64,000 bases of DNA, taken from Pisaster brevispinus (lineage: Eukaryota > Echinodermata > Asteroidea > Forcipulatida > Asteriidae). This document shows positions 36,778 to 48,435 of this stretch, piece by piece. Within the stretch, counting starts at the first letter, position 1. Every line of letters starts with the position of its first letter. The notes under the pieces were generated by a model. That model saw only the letters and a list, made by a program, of their open reading frames with translations. It ran no database searches and was not told where the DNA came from. The DNA lies in NCBI GenBank assembly GCA_023634235.1, contig JAMKCF010000058.1:248001-312000 (forward strand), given 5' to 3'. Made by a program: the position numbers and the translations under genes.

Positions 36778-38745
36778 GGGTCACATCACCCCCAGGGCAA
36801 TATCGAATCTGCACAATTTTAGTACCACTGTAAAGCCCGTTTCAAGGACTCCCTCTCCCGTGAGTTTGGGGTCGCTGACGATTCTGTAGGCAAGGCGAGC
36901 GGCCTGGATGTAAGGCCTACCCCTAAGAAAAAATTGAAAAAAAAAAAAAAACAAACCCAGAAGCAAGGTCGTGCCGGCAGGGGTCATGGCCGAAAATAAA
37001 AGTGCGGTGAATTTGAGAATAACTCCCGATCTAAGAGGGCTAGAGGGATGATTTTTTGGCCTGACTCTGCCTTAGGTATCCCTGCATCCGAAAATTAGAC
37101 TTTTACGGCCGTTGCGGGCAGGCTTCACACCTGAAAAGACCAGCAAGCGGGGACACTCCGAAAGCCCCGCAAAACATCAACGTGATTTTGCTGTTAAAAG
37201 ACACAAATACAAAATAAGGAGGGTCACATCACCCCCAGGGCAATATCGAATCTGCACAATTTTAATACCACTGTAAAGCCCGTTTCAAGGGCTCCCTTTC
37301 CCGTGAGTTTGGGGTCGCTGACGATTCTGTAGGCGAGGCGAGCGGCCTGGATGTTAGGCCCACCCCTTAGAGAAATAGGAAAACAAAAACAAGGGGTAAT
37401 GGCCCAAAATAAAAGTGCGGTGATTTTGGGAATAAGTCCCGATCTAGGAGGGCTAGAGAGATGATTTTTTTACCTGACTCTGCCTTAGGTATCCCTGCAT
37501 CCAAAAATTAGACTTTTACGGCCGTTGCGGGCAGGCTTCACACCGGAAAAGACCAGCAAGCGGGGACACTCCGAAAGCCCCCCAAAACATCAACTTGATT
37601 TTGCTGTAAAAAGACACAAATACAAAATAAGGAGGGTCACATCACCCCCAGGGCAATATCGAATCTGCACAATTTTAGTACCACTGTAAAGCCCGTTTCA
37701 AGGGCTCCCTCTCCCGTGAGTTCGGGGTTGCTGACGATTCTGTAGGCGAGGCGAGCGGCCTGGATGTAAAGGCCTACCCCTAAGAAAAATTGAAAAAAAA
37801 AAAAAAAAAAAAAAAACCCAGAAGCAAGGTCGTGCCGGCAGGGGTCATGGCCCAAAATAAAAGTGCGGTGAATTTGGGAATAACTCCCGATCTAGGAGGG
37901 CTAGAGGGATGATTTTTTGGCCTGACTCTGCCTTAGGTATCCCTGCATCCGAAAATTAGACTTTTACGGCCGTTGCGGGCAGGCTTCACACCGGAAAAGA
38001 CCAGCAAGCGGGGACACTCCGAAAGCCCCGCAAAACATCAACGTGATTTTGCTGTAAAAAGACACAAATACAAAATAAGGAGTGTCACATCACCCCAGGG
38101 CAATATCGAATCTGCACAATTTTAGTACCACTGTAAAGCCCGTTTCAAGGGCTCCCTCTCCCGTGAGTTTGGGGTCGCTGACGATTCTGTAGGCGAGGCG
38201 AGCGGCCTGGATGTTAGGCCTACCCCTAAGAAAAATTGAAAAAAAAAAAAAAAAAAAAAACCCAGAAGCAAGGTCGTGCCGGCAGGGGTCATGGCCCAAA
38301 ATAAAAGTGCGGTGAATTTGAGAATAACTCCCGATCTAGGAGGGCTAGAGGGATGATTTTTTGGCCTGACTCTGCCTTAGGTATCCCTGCATCCGAAAAT
38401 TAGACTTTTACGGCCGTTGCGGGCAGGCTTCCCACCGGAAAAGACCAGCAAGCGGGGACACTCCGAAAGCCCCGCAAAACATCAACGTGATTTTGCTGTA
38501 AAAAGACACAAATACAAAATAAGGAGGGTCACATCACCCCCAGGGCAATATCGAATATGCACAATTTTAGTACCACTGTAAAGCCCGTTTCAAGGGCTCC
38601 CTCTCCCGTGAGTTTGGGGTTGCTGACGATTCTGTAGGCGAGGCGAGTGGCCTGGATGTTAGGCCCACCCCTTAGAGAAATAGGAAAACAAAAACCAGGG
38701 GTAATGGCCCAAAATAAAAGTGCGGTGATTTTGGGAATAAGTCCC
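33774..38745. repeat. Direct duplication of about 2 kb, offset about 3,005 bp
   Basis: About 33,774-35,740 recurs at 36,778-38,745. Shared private variants: aaggactccc, ggcaaggcgag, gatgtaaggcc, atggccgaaaat, tttgagaataac, tctaagaggg, cacctgaaaag, gctgttaaaag, ctttcccgtg, aaacaagggg, catccaaaaatt, gatgtaaaggcc, aaggagtgtcac, cttcccaccgg and gaatatgcac. The two copies are separated by the roughly 1-kb patch of ccgaaaaagacc units. One clear difference is acatcgccccc near 34,225 against acatcaccccc near 37,229. Confidence 0.9.
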
Positions 38746-41700
38746 GATCTAGGAGGGCAAGAGAGATGATTTTTTTACCTGACTCTGCCTTAGGTATCCC
38801 TGCATCCGAAAATTAGACTTTTACGGCCGTTGCGGGCAGGCTTCACACCGGAAAAGACCAGCAAGCGGGGACACTCCGAAAGCCCCCCAAAACATCAACT
38901 TGTTTTTGCTGTAAAAAGACACAAATACAAAATAAGGAGGGTCACATCACCCCCAGGGCAATATCGAATCTGCACAATTTTAGTACCACTGTAAAGCCCG
39001 TTTCAAGGGCTCCCTCTCCCGTGAGTTTGGGGTCGCTGACGATTCTGTAGGCGAGGCGAGCGGCCTGGATGTTAGGCCTTCCCCTAAGAAAAATTGAAAA
39101 AAAAACAAAAAAAAAAACCCAGAAGCAAGGTCGTGCCGGCAGGGGTCATGGCCCAAAATAAAAGTGCGGTGAATTTGGGAATAACTCCCGATCTAGGAGG
39201 GCTAGAGGGATGATTTTTTGGCCTGACTCTGCCTTAGTTATCCCTGCATCCGAAAATTAGACTTTTACGGCCGTTGCGGGCAGGCTTCACACCGGAAAAG
39301 ACCAGCAAGCGGGGACACTCCGAAAGCCCCGCAAAACATCAACGTGATTTTGCTGTAAAAAGACACAAATACAAAATAAGGAGGGTCACATCACCCCCAG
39401 GGCAATATTGAATCTGCACAATTTTAGTACCACTGTAAAGCCCGTTTCAAGGGCTCCCTCTCCCGTGAGTTTGGGGTCGCTGACGATTCTGTAGGCGAGG
39501 CGAGCGGCCTGGATGTTAGGCCCACCCCTTAGAGAAATAGGAAAACAAAAACCAGGGGTAATGGCCCAAAATAAAAGTGCGGTGATTTTGGGAATAAGTC
39601 CCGATCTAGGAGGGCTAGAGAGATGATTTTTTTTACCTGACTCTGCCTTAGGTATCCCTGCATCCAAAAATTAGACTTTTACGGCCGTTGCGGGCAGGCT
39701 TCACACCGGAAAAGACCAGCAAGCGGGGACACTCCGAAAGCCCCCCAAAACATCAACTTGATTTTGCTGTAAAAAGACACAAATACAAAATAAGGAGGGT
39801 CACATCACCCCCAGGGCAATATCGAATCTGCACAATTTTAGTACCACTGTAAAGCCCGTTTCAAGGGCTCCCTCTCCCGTGAGTTCGGGGTTGCTGACGA
39901 TTCTGTAGGCGAGGCGAGCGGCCTGGATGTAAAGGCCTACCCCTAAGAAAAATTGAAAAAAAAAAAAAAAAAAAAAAAACCAGAAGCAAGGTCGTGCCGG
40001 CAGGGGTCATGGCCCAAAATAAAAGTGCCGTGAATTTGGGAATAACTCCCGATCTAGGAGGGCTAGAGGGATGATTTTTTGGCCTGACTCTGCCTTAGGT
40101 ATCCCTGCATCCGAAAATTAGACTTTTACGGCCGTTGCGGGCAGGCTTCACACCGGAAAAGACCAGCAAGCGGGGACACTCCGAAAGCCCCGCAAAACAT
40201 CAACGTGATTTTGCTGTAAAAAGACACAAATACAAAATAAGGAGGGTCACATCACCCCCAGGGCAATATCGAATCTGCACAATTTTAGTACCACTGTAAA
40301 GCCCGTTTCAAGGGCTCCCTCTCCCGTGAGTTTGGGGTCGCTGACGATTCTGTAGGCGAGGCGAGCGGCCTGGATGTTAGGCCTACCCCTAAGAAAAATT
40401 GAAAAAAAAAAAAAAAAAAAAAAAAAACCCAGAAGCAAGGTCGTGCCGGCAGGGGTCATGGCCCAAAATAAAAGTGCGGTGAATTTGGGAATAACTCCCG
40501 ATCTAGGAGGGCTAGAGAGATGATTTGTTGGCCTGACTCTGCCTTAGGTATCCCTGCATCCGAAAATTAGACTTTTACGGCCGTTGCGGGCAGGCTTCAC
40601 ACCGGAAAAGACCAGCAAGCGGGGACACTCCGAAAGCCCCGCAAAACATCAACGTGATTTTGCTGTAAAAAGACACAAATACAAAATAAGGAGGGTCACA
40701 TCACCCCCAGGGCAATATCGAATCTGCACAATTTTAGTACCACTGTAAAGCCCGTTTCAAGGGCTCCCTCTCCCGTGAGTTTGGGGTCGCTGACGATTCT
40801 GTAGGCGAGGCGAGCGGCCTGGATGTTAGGCCCACCCCTTAGAGAAATAGGAAAACAAAAACCAGGGGTAATGGCCCAAAATAAAAGTGCGGTGATTTTG
40901 GGAATAAGTCCCGATCTAGGAGGGCTAGAGAGATGATTTTTTTTACCTGACTCTGCCTTAGGTATCCCTGCATCCGAAAATTAGACTTTTATGGCCGTTG
41001 CGGGCAGGCTTCACACCGGAAAAGACCAGCAAGCGGGGACACTCCGAAAGCCCCCCAAAACATCAACTTGATTTTGCTGTAAAAAGACACAAATACAAAA
41101 TAAGGAGGGTCACATCACCCCCAGGGCAATATCGAATCTGCACAATTTTAGTACCACTGTAAAGCCCGTTTCAAGGGCTCCCTCTCCCGTGAGTTTGGGG
41201 TTGCTGACGATTCTGTAGGCGAGGCGAGCGGCCTGGATGTTAGGCCTACCCCTAAGAAAAATTGAAAAAAACAAAACAAAAAAAAAACCCAGAAGCAAGG
41301 TCGTGCCGGCAGGGGTCATGGCCCAAAATAAAAGTGCGGTGAATTTGGGAATAACTCCCGATCTAGGAGGGCTAGAGGGATGATTTTTTGGCCTGACTCT
41401 GCCTTAGGTATCCCTGCATCCGAAAATTAGACTTTTACGGCCGTTGCGGGCAGGCTTCACACCGGAAAAGACCAGCAAGCGGGGACACTCCGAAAGCCCC
41501 GCAAAACATCAACGTGATTTTGCTGTAAAAAGACACAAATACAAAATAAGGAGGGTCACATCACCACCAGGGCAATATCGAATCTGCACAATTTTAGTAC
41601 CACTGTAAAGCCCGTTTCAAGGGCTCCCTCTCCCGTGAGTTTGGGGTCGCTGACGATTCTGTAGGCGAGGCGAGCGGCCTGGATGTTAGGCCTACCCCTA

Positions 41701-42002
41701 AGAAAAATTGAAAAAAAAAAAAAAAAAAAAAAAAAAACCCAGAAGCAAGGTCGTGCCGGCAGGGGTCATGGCCCAAAATAAAAGTGCGGTGAATTTGGGA
41801 ATAACTCCCGATCTAGGAGGGCTAGAGGGATGATTTTTTGGCCTGACTCTGCCTTAGGTATCCCTGCATCCGAAAATTAGACTTTTACGGCCGTTGCGGG
41901 CAGGCTTCACACCGGAAAAGACCAGCAAGCGGGGACACTCCGAAAGCCCCGCAAAACATCAACGTGATTTTGCTGTAAAAAGACACAAATACAAAATAAG
42001 GA
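36778..42002. repeat. Array segment, second copy of the interleaved duplication
   Basis: Unit starts: 36778 A, 37221 B, 37634 A, 38082 A (gtgtcac), 38526 B, 38939 A, 39383 B, 39797 A, 40244 A, 40693 B, 41107 A, 41553 A. The pair 38939/39383 matches 32918/33361 (offset about 6,021 bp) by ggccttcccctaag, the interrupted tract and atattgaatc. Flanking pieces of the first copy thus reappear on the far side of the second. The unit at 39797 carries gagttcggggttg and gatgtaaaggcc like 34629 and 37634. Confidence 0.85.
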
Positions 42003-44166
42003 GGGTCACATCACCCCCAGGGCAATATCGAATCTGCACAATTTTAATACCACTGTAAAGCCCGTTTCAAGGGCTCCCTTTCCCGTGAGTTTGGGGTCGC
42101 TGACGATTCTGTAGGCGAGGCGAGCGGCCTGGATGTTAGGCCCACCTCTTAGAGAAATAGGAAAACAAAAACAAGGGGTAATGGCCCAAAATAAAAGTGC
42201 GGTGATTTTGGGAATAAGTCCCGATCTAGGAGGGCTAGAGAGATGATTTTTTTACCTGACTCTGCCTTAGGTATCCCTGCATCCAAAAATTAGACTTTTA
42301 CGGCCGTTGCGGGCAGGCTTCACACCGGAAAAGACCAGCAAGCGGGGACACTCCGAAAGCCCCCCAAAACATCAACTTGATTTTGCTGTAAAAAGACACA
42401 AATACAAAATAAGGAGGGTCACATCACCCCCAGGGCAATATCGAATCTGCACAATTTTAGTACCACTGTAAAGCCCGTTTCAAGGGCTCCCTCTCCCGTG
42501 AGTTCGGGGTTGCTGACGATTCTGTAGGCGAGGCGAGCGGCCTGGATGTAAAGGCCTACCCCTAAGAAAAATTGAAAAAAAAAAAAAAAAAAAAAAAACC
42601 CAGAAGCAAGGTCGTGCCGGCAGGGGTCATGGCCCAAAATAAAAGTGCGGTGAATTTGGGAATAACTCCCGATCTAGGAGGGCTAGAGGGATGATTTTTT
42701 GGCCTGACTCTGCCTTAGGTATCCCTGCATCCGAAAATTAGACTTTTACGGCCGTTGCGGGCAGGCTTCACACCGGAAAAGACCAGCAAGCGGGGACACT
42801 CCGAAAGCCCCGCAAAACATCAACGTGATTTTGCTGTAAAAAGACACAAATACAAAATAAGGAGGGTCACATCACCCCCAGGGCAATATCGAATCTGCAC
42901 AATTTTAGTACCACTGTAAAGCCCGTTTCAAGGGCTCCCTCTCCCGTGAGTTTGGGGTCGCTGACGATTCTGTAGGCGAGGCGAGCGGCCTGGATGTTAG
43001 GCCTACCCCTAAGAAAAATTGAAAAAAAAAAAAAAAAAAAAAAAAAACCCAGAAGCAAGGTCGTGCCGGCAGGGGTCATGGCCCAAAATAAAAGTGCGGT
43101 GAATTTGGGAATAACTCCCGATCTAGGAGGGCTAGAGGGATGATTTTTTGGCCTGACTCTGCCTTAGGTATCCCTGCATCCGAAAATTAGACTTTTACGG
43201 CCGTTGCGGGCAGGCTTCACACCGGAAAAGACCAGCAAGCGGGGACACTCCGAAAGCCCCGCAAAACATCAACGTGATTTTGCTGTTAAAAGACACAAAT
43301 ACAAAATAAGGAGGGTCACATCACCCCCAGGGCAATATCGAATCTGCACAATTTTAGTACCACTGTAAAGCCCGTTTCAAGGGCTCCCTATCCCGTGAGT
43401 TTGGGGTCGCTGACGATTCTGTAGGCGAGGCGAGCGGCCTGGATGTTAGGCCTACCCCTAAGAAAAATTGAAAAAAAAACAAAAAAAAACCCAGAAGCAA
43501 GGTCGTGCCGGCAGGGGTCATGGCCCAAAATAAAAGTTCGGTGAATTTGGGAATAACTCCCGATCTAGGAGGGCTAGAGGGATGATTTTTTGGCCTGACT
43601 CTGCCTTAGGTATCCCTGCATCCGAAAATTAGACTTTTACGGCCGTTGCGGGCAGGCTTCACACCGGAAAAGACCAGCAAGCGGGGACACTCCGAAAGCC
43701 CCGCAAAACATCAACGTGATTTTGCTGTAAAAAGACACAAATACAAAATAAGGAGGGTCACATCACCCCCAGGGCAATATTGAATCTGCACAAATTTAGT
43801 ACCACTGTAAAGCCCGTTTCAAGGGCTCCCTCTCCCGTGAGTTTGGGGTCGCTGACGATTCTGTAGACGAGGCGAGCGGTCTGGATGTTAGGCCCACCCC
43901 TTAGAGAAATAGGAAAACAAAAACCAGGGGTAATGGCCCAAAATAAAAGTGCGGTGATTTTGGGAATAAGTCCCGATCTAGGAGGGCTAGAGAGATGATT
44001 TTTTTACCTGACTCTGCCTTAGGTATCCCTGCATCCGAAAATTAGACTTTTACGGCCGTTGCGGGCAGGCTTCACACCGGAAAAGACCAGCAAGCGGGGA
44101 CACTCCGAAAGCCCCCAAAACATCAATTTGATTTTGCTGTAAAAAGACACAAATACAAAATAAGGA
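42003..44166. repeat. Array segment: B, A, A, A, B
   Basis: Unit starts: 42003 B, 42416 A, 42864 A, 43313 A, 43755 B. The pair 42003/42416 is a third relative of 34216/34629 and 37221/37634 (ttttaatacc, ctttcccgtg, aaacaagggg, catccaaaaatt, gatgtaaaggcc), with its own cccacctctt change. The unit at 43313 has a short interrupted tract, so it is only 442 bp long. Confidence 0.85.
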
Positions 44167-47100
44167 GGGTCACATCACCCCCAGGGCAATATCGAATCTG
44201 CACAATTTTAGTACCACTGTAAAGCCCGTTTCAAGGGCTCCCTCTCCCGTGAGTTTGGGGTCGCTGACGATTTTGTAGGCGAGGCGAGCGGCCTGGATGT
44301 TAGGCCCACCCCTTAGAGAAATAGGAAAACAAAAACCAGGGGTAATGGCCCAAAATAAAAGTGCGGTGATTTTGGGAATAAGTCCCGATCTAGGAGGGCT
44401 AGAGAGATGATTTTTTTACCTGACTCTGCCTTAGGTATCCCTGCATCCGAAAATTAGACTTTTACGGCCGTTGCGGGCAGGCTTCACACCGGAAAAGACC
44501 AGCAAGCGGGGACACTCCGAAAGCCCCAAAAACATCAACTTGATTTTGCTGTAAAAAGACACAAATACAAAATAAGGAGGGTCACATCACCCCCAGGGCA
44601 ATATCGAATCTGCACAATTTTAGTACCACTGTAAAGCCCGTTTCAAGGGCTCCCTCTCCCGTGAGTTTGGGGTCGCTGACGATTTTGTAGGCGAGGCGAG
44701 CGGCCTGGATGTTAGGCCCACCCCTTAGAGAAATAGGAAAACAAAAACCAGGGGTAATGGCCACAAATAAAAGTGCGGTGATTTTGGGAATAGGTCCCGA
44801 TCTAGGAGGGCTAGAGGGATGATTTTTTAGCCTGTCTCTGCCTTAGGTATCCCTGCATCCGAAAATTAGACTTTTACGGCCGTTGCGGGCAGGCTTCACA
44901 CCGGAAAAGACCAGCAAGCGGGGACACTCCGAAAGCCCCAAAAACATCAACTTGATTTTGCTGTAAAAAGACACAAATACAAAATAAGGAGGGTCACATC
45001 ACCCCCAGGGCAATATTGAATCTGCACAATTTTAGTACCACTGTAAAGCCCGTTTCAAGGGCTCCCTCTCCCGTGAGTTTGGGATTGCTGACGATTCTGT
45101 AGGCGAGGCGAGCGGCCTGGATGTTAGGCCTACCCCTAAGAAAAATTGAAAAAAAAAAAAAAAAAAAAAAAAAAAACAGAAGCAAGGTCGTGCCGGCAGG
45201 GGTCATGGCCCAAAATAAAAGTGCGGTGAATTTGGGAATAACTCCCGATCTAGGAGGGCTAGAGGAATGATTTTTTGGCCTGACTCTGCCTTAGGTATCC
45301 CTGCATCCGAAAATTAGACTTTTACGGCCGTTGCGGGCAGGCTTCACACCGGAAAAGACCAGCAAGCGGGGACACTCCGAAAGCCCCGCAAAACATCAAC
45401 GTGATTTTGCTGTAAAAAGACACAAATACAAAATAAGGAGGGTCACATCACCTCCAGGGCAATATCGAATCTGCACAATTTTAGTACCACTGTAAAGCCC
45501 GTTTCAAGGGCTCCCTCTCCCGTGAGTTTGGGGTCCCTGACGATTCTGTAGGCGAGGCGAGCGGCCTGGATGTTAGGCCCACCCCTTAGAGAAATAGGAA
45601 AACAAAAACCAGGGGTAATGGCCCAAAATAAAAGTGCGGTGATTTTGGGAATAATCCCGATCTAGGAGGGCTAGAGAGATGATTTTTTTACCTGACTCTG
45701 CCTTAGGTATCCCTGCATTCGAAAATTAGACTTTTACGGCCGTTGCGGGCAGGCTTCACACCGGAAAAGACCAGCAAGCGGGGACACTCCGAAAGCCCCC
45801 CAAAACATCAACTTGATTTTGCTGTAAAAAGACACAATAACAAAATAAGGAGGGTCACATCACCCCCAGGGCAATATCGAATCTGCACAATTTTAGTACC
45901 ACTGTAAAGCCCGTTTCAAGGGCTCCCTCTCCCGTGAGTTTGGGGTCGCTGACGATTCTGTAGGCGAGGCGAGCGGCCTGGATGTTAGGCCTACCCCTAA
46001 GAAAAATTGAAAAAAAAAAAAAAAAAAAAAAAAACCAGAAGCAAGGTCGTGCCGGCAGGGGTCATGGCCCAAAATAAAAGTGCGGTGAATTTGGGAATAA
46101 CTCCCGATCTAGGAGGGCTAGAGGGATGATTTTTTGGCCTGACTCTGCCTTAGGTATCCCTGCATCCGAAAATTAGACTTTTACGGCCGTTGCGGGCAGG
46201 CTTCACACCGGAAAAGACCAGCAAGCGGGGACACTCCGAAAGCCCCGCAAAACATCAACGTGATTTTGCTGTAAAAAGACACAAATACAAAATAAGGAGG
46301 GTCACATCACCCCCAGGGCAATATCGAATCTGCACAATTTTAGTACCACTGTAAAGCCCGTTTCAAGGGCTCCCTCTCCCGTGAGTTTGGGGTCGCTGAC
46401 GATTTTGTAGGCGAGGCGAGCGGCCTGGATGTTAGGCCCACCCCTTAGAGAAATAGGAAAACAAAAACCAGGGGTAATGGCCCAAAATAAAAGTGCGGTG
46501 ATTTTGGGAATAAGTCCCGATCTAGGAGGGCTAGAGAGATGATTTTTTTTACCTGACTCTGCCTTAGGTATCCCTGCATCCGAAAATTAGACTTTTACGG
46601 CCGTTGCGGGCAGGCTTCACACCGGAAAAGACCAGCAAGCGGGGACACTCCGAAAGCCCCAAAAACATCAACTTGATTTTGCTGTAAAAAGACACAAATA
46701 CAAAATAAGGAGGGTCACATCACCCCCAGGGCAATATCGAATCTGCACAATTTTAGTACCACTGTAAAGCCCGTTTCAAGGGCTCCCTCTCCCGTGAGTT
46801 TGGGGTCGCTGACGATTTTGTAGGCGAGGCGAGCGGCCTGGATGTTAGGCCCACCCCTTAGAGAAATAGGAAAACAAAAACCAGGGGTAATGGCCACAAA
46901 TAAAAGTGCGGTGATTTTGGGAATAGGTCCCGATCTAGGAGGGCTAGAGGGATGATTTTTTAGCCTGTCTCTGCCTTAGGTATCCCTGCATCCGAAAATT
47001 AGACTTTTACGGCCGTTGCGGGCAGGCTTCACACCGGAAAAGACCAGCAAGCGGGGACACTCCGAAAGCCCCAAAAACATCAACTTGATTTTGCTGTAAA

Positions 47101-48435
47101 AAGACACAAATACAAAATAAGGAGGGTCACATCACCCCCAGGGCAATATTGAATCTGCACAATTTTAGTACCACTGTAAAGCCCGTTTCAAGGGCTCCCT
47201 CTCCCGTGAGTTTGGGATTGCTGACGATTCTGTAGGCGAGGCGAGCGGCCTGGATGTTAGGCCTACCCCTAAGAAAAATTGAAAAAAAAAAAAAAAAAAA
47301 AAAAAAAAAACAGAAGCAAGGTCGTGCCGGCAGGGGTCATGGCCCAAAATAAAAGTGCGGTGAATTTGGGAATAACTCCCGATCTAGGAGGGCTAGAGGA
47401 ATGATTTTTTGGCCTGACTCTGCCTTAGGTATCCCTGCATCCGAAAATTAGACTTTTACGGCCGTTGCGGGCAGGCTTCACACCGGAAAAGACCAGCAAG
47501 CGGGGACACTCCGAAAGCCCCGCAAAACATCAACGTGATTTTGCTGTAAAAAGACACAAATACAAAATAAGGAGGGTCACATCACCTCCAGGGCAATATC
47601 GAATCTGCACAATTTTAGTACCACTGTAAAGCCCGTTTCAAGGGCTCCCTCTCCCGTGAGTTTGGGGTCCCTGACGATTCTGTAGGCGAGGCGAGCGGCC
47701 TGGATGTTAGGCCCACCCCTTAGAGAAATAGGAAAACAAAAACCAGGGGTAATGGCCCAAAATAAAAGTGCGGTGATTTTGGGAATAACTCCCGATCTAG
47801 GAGGGCTAGAGAGATGATTTTTTTACCTGACTCTGCCTTAGGTATCCCTGCATTCGAAAATTAGACTTTTACGGCCGTTGCGGGCAGGCTTCACACCGGA
47901 AAAGACCAGCAAGCGGGGACACTCCGAAAGCCCCCCAAAACATCAACTTGATTTTGCTGTAAAAAGACACAATAACAAAATAAGGAGGGTCACATCACGC
48001 CCAGGGCAATATCGAATCTGCACAATTTTAGTACCACTGTAAAGCCCGTTTCAAGGGCTCCCTCTCCCGTGAGTTTGGGGTCGCTGACGATTCTGTAGGC
48101 GAGGCGAGCGGCCTGGATGTTAGGCCTACCCCTAAGAAAAATTGAAAAAAAAAAAAAAAAAAAAAAAAAACCCAGAAGCAAGGTCGTGCCGGCAGGGGTC
48201 ATGGCCCAAAATAAAAGTGCGGTGAATTTGGGAATAACTCCCGATCTAGGAGGGCTAGAGGGATGATTTTTTGGCCTGACTCTGCCTTAGGTATCCCTGC
48301 ATCCGAAAATTAGACTTTTACGGCCGTTGCGGGCAGGCTTCACACCGGAAAAGACCAGCAAGCGGGGACACTCCGAAAGCCCCGCAAAACATCAACGTGA
48401 TTTTGCTGTAAAAAGACACAAATACAAAATAAGGA
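44167..48435. repeat. Higher-order repeat, about 2,133 bp x 2 (B B A B A)
   Basis: Copy 1 starts: 44167 B, 44579 B, 44991 A, 45440 B, 45852 A. Copy 2: 46299 B, 46712 B, 47124 A, 47574 B, 47987 A. Offsets are 2,132-2,135 bp. Shared private variants: gacgattttgtagg, gccacaaataaaag, gaataggtcccg, tagcctgtctctg, gggattgctg, gaggaatgatt, cacctccagg, gggtccctgac, gcattcgaaaat and acacaataacaaa. Differences include a 2-base loss in ggaataatcccg near 45,650. Confidence 0.92.
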
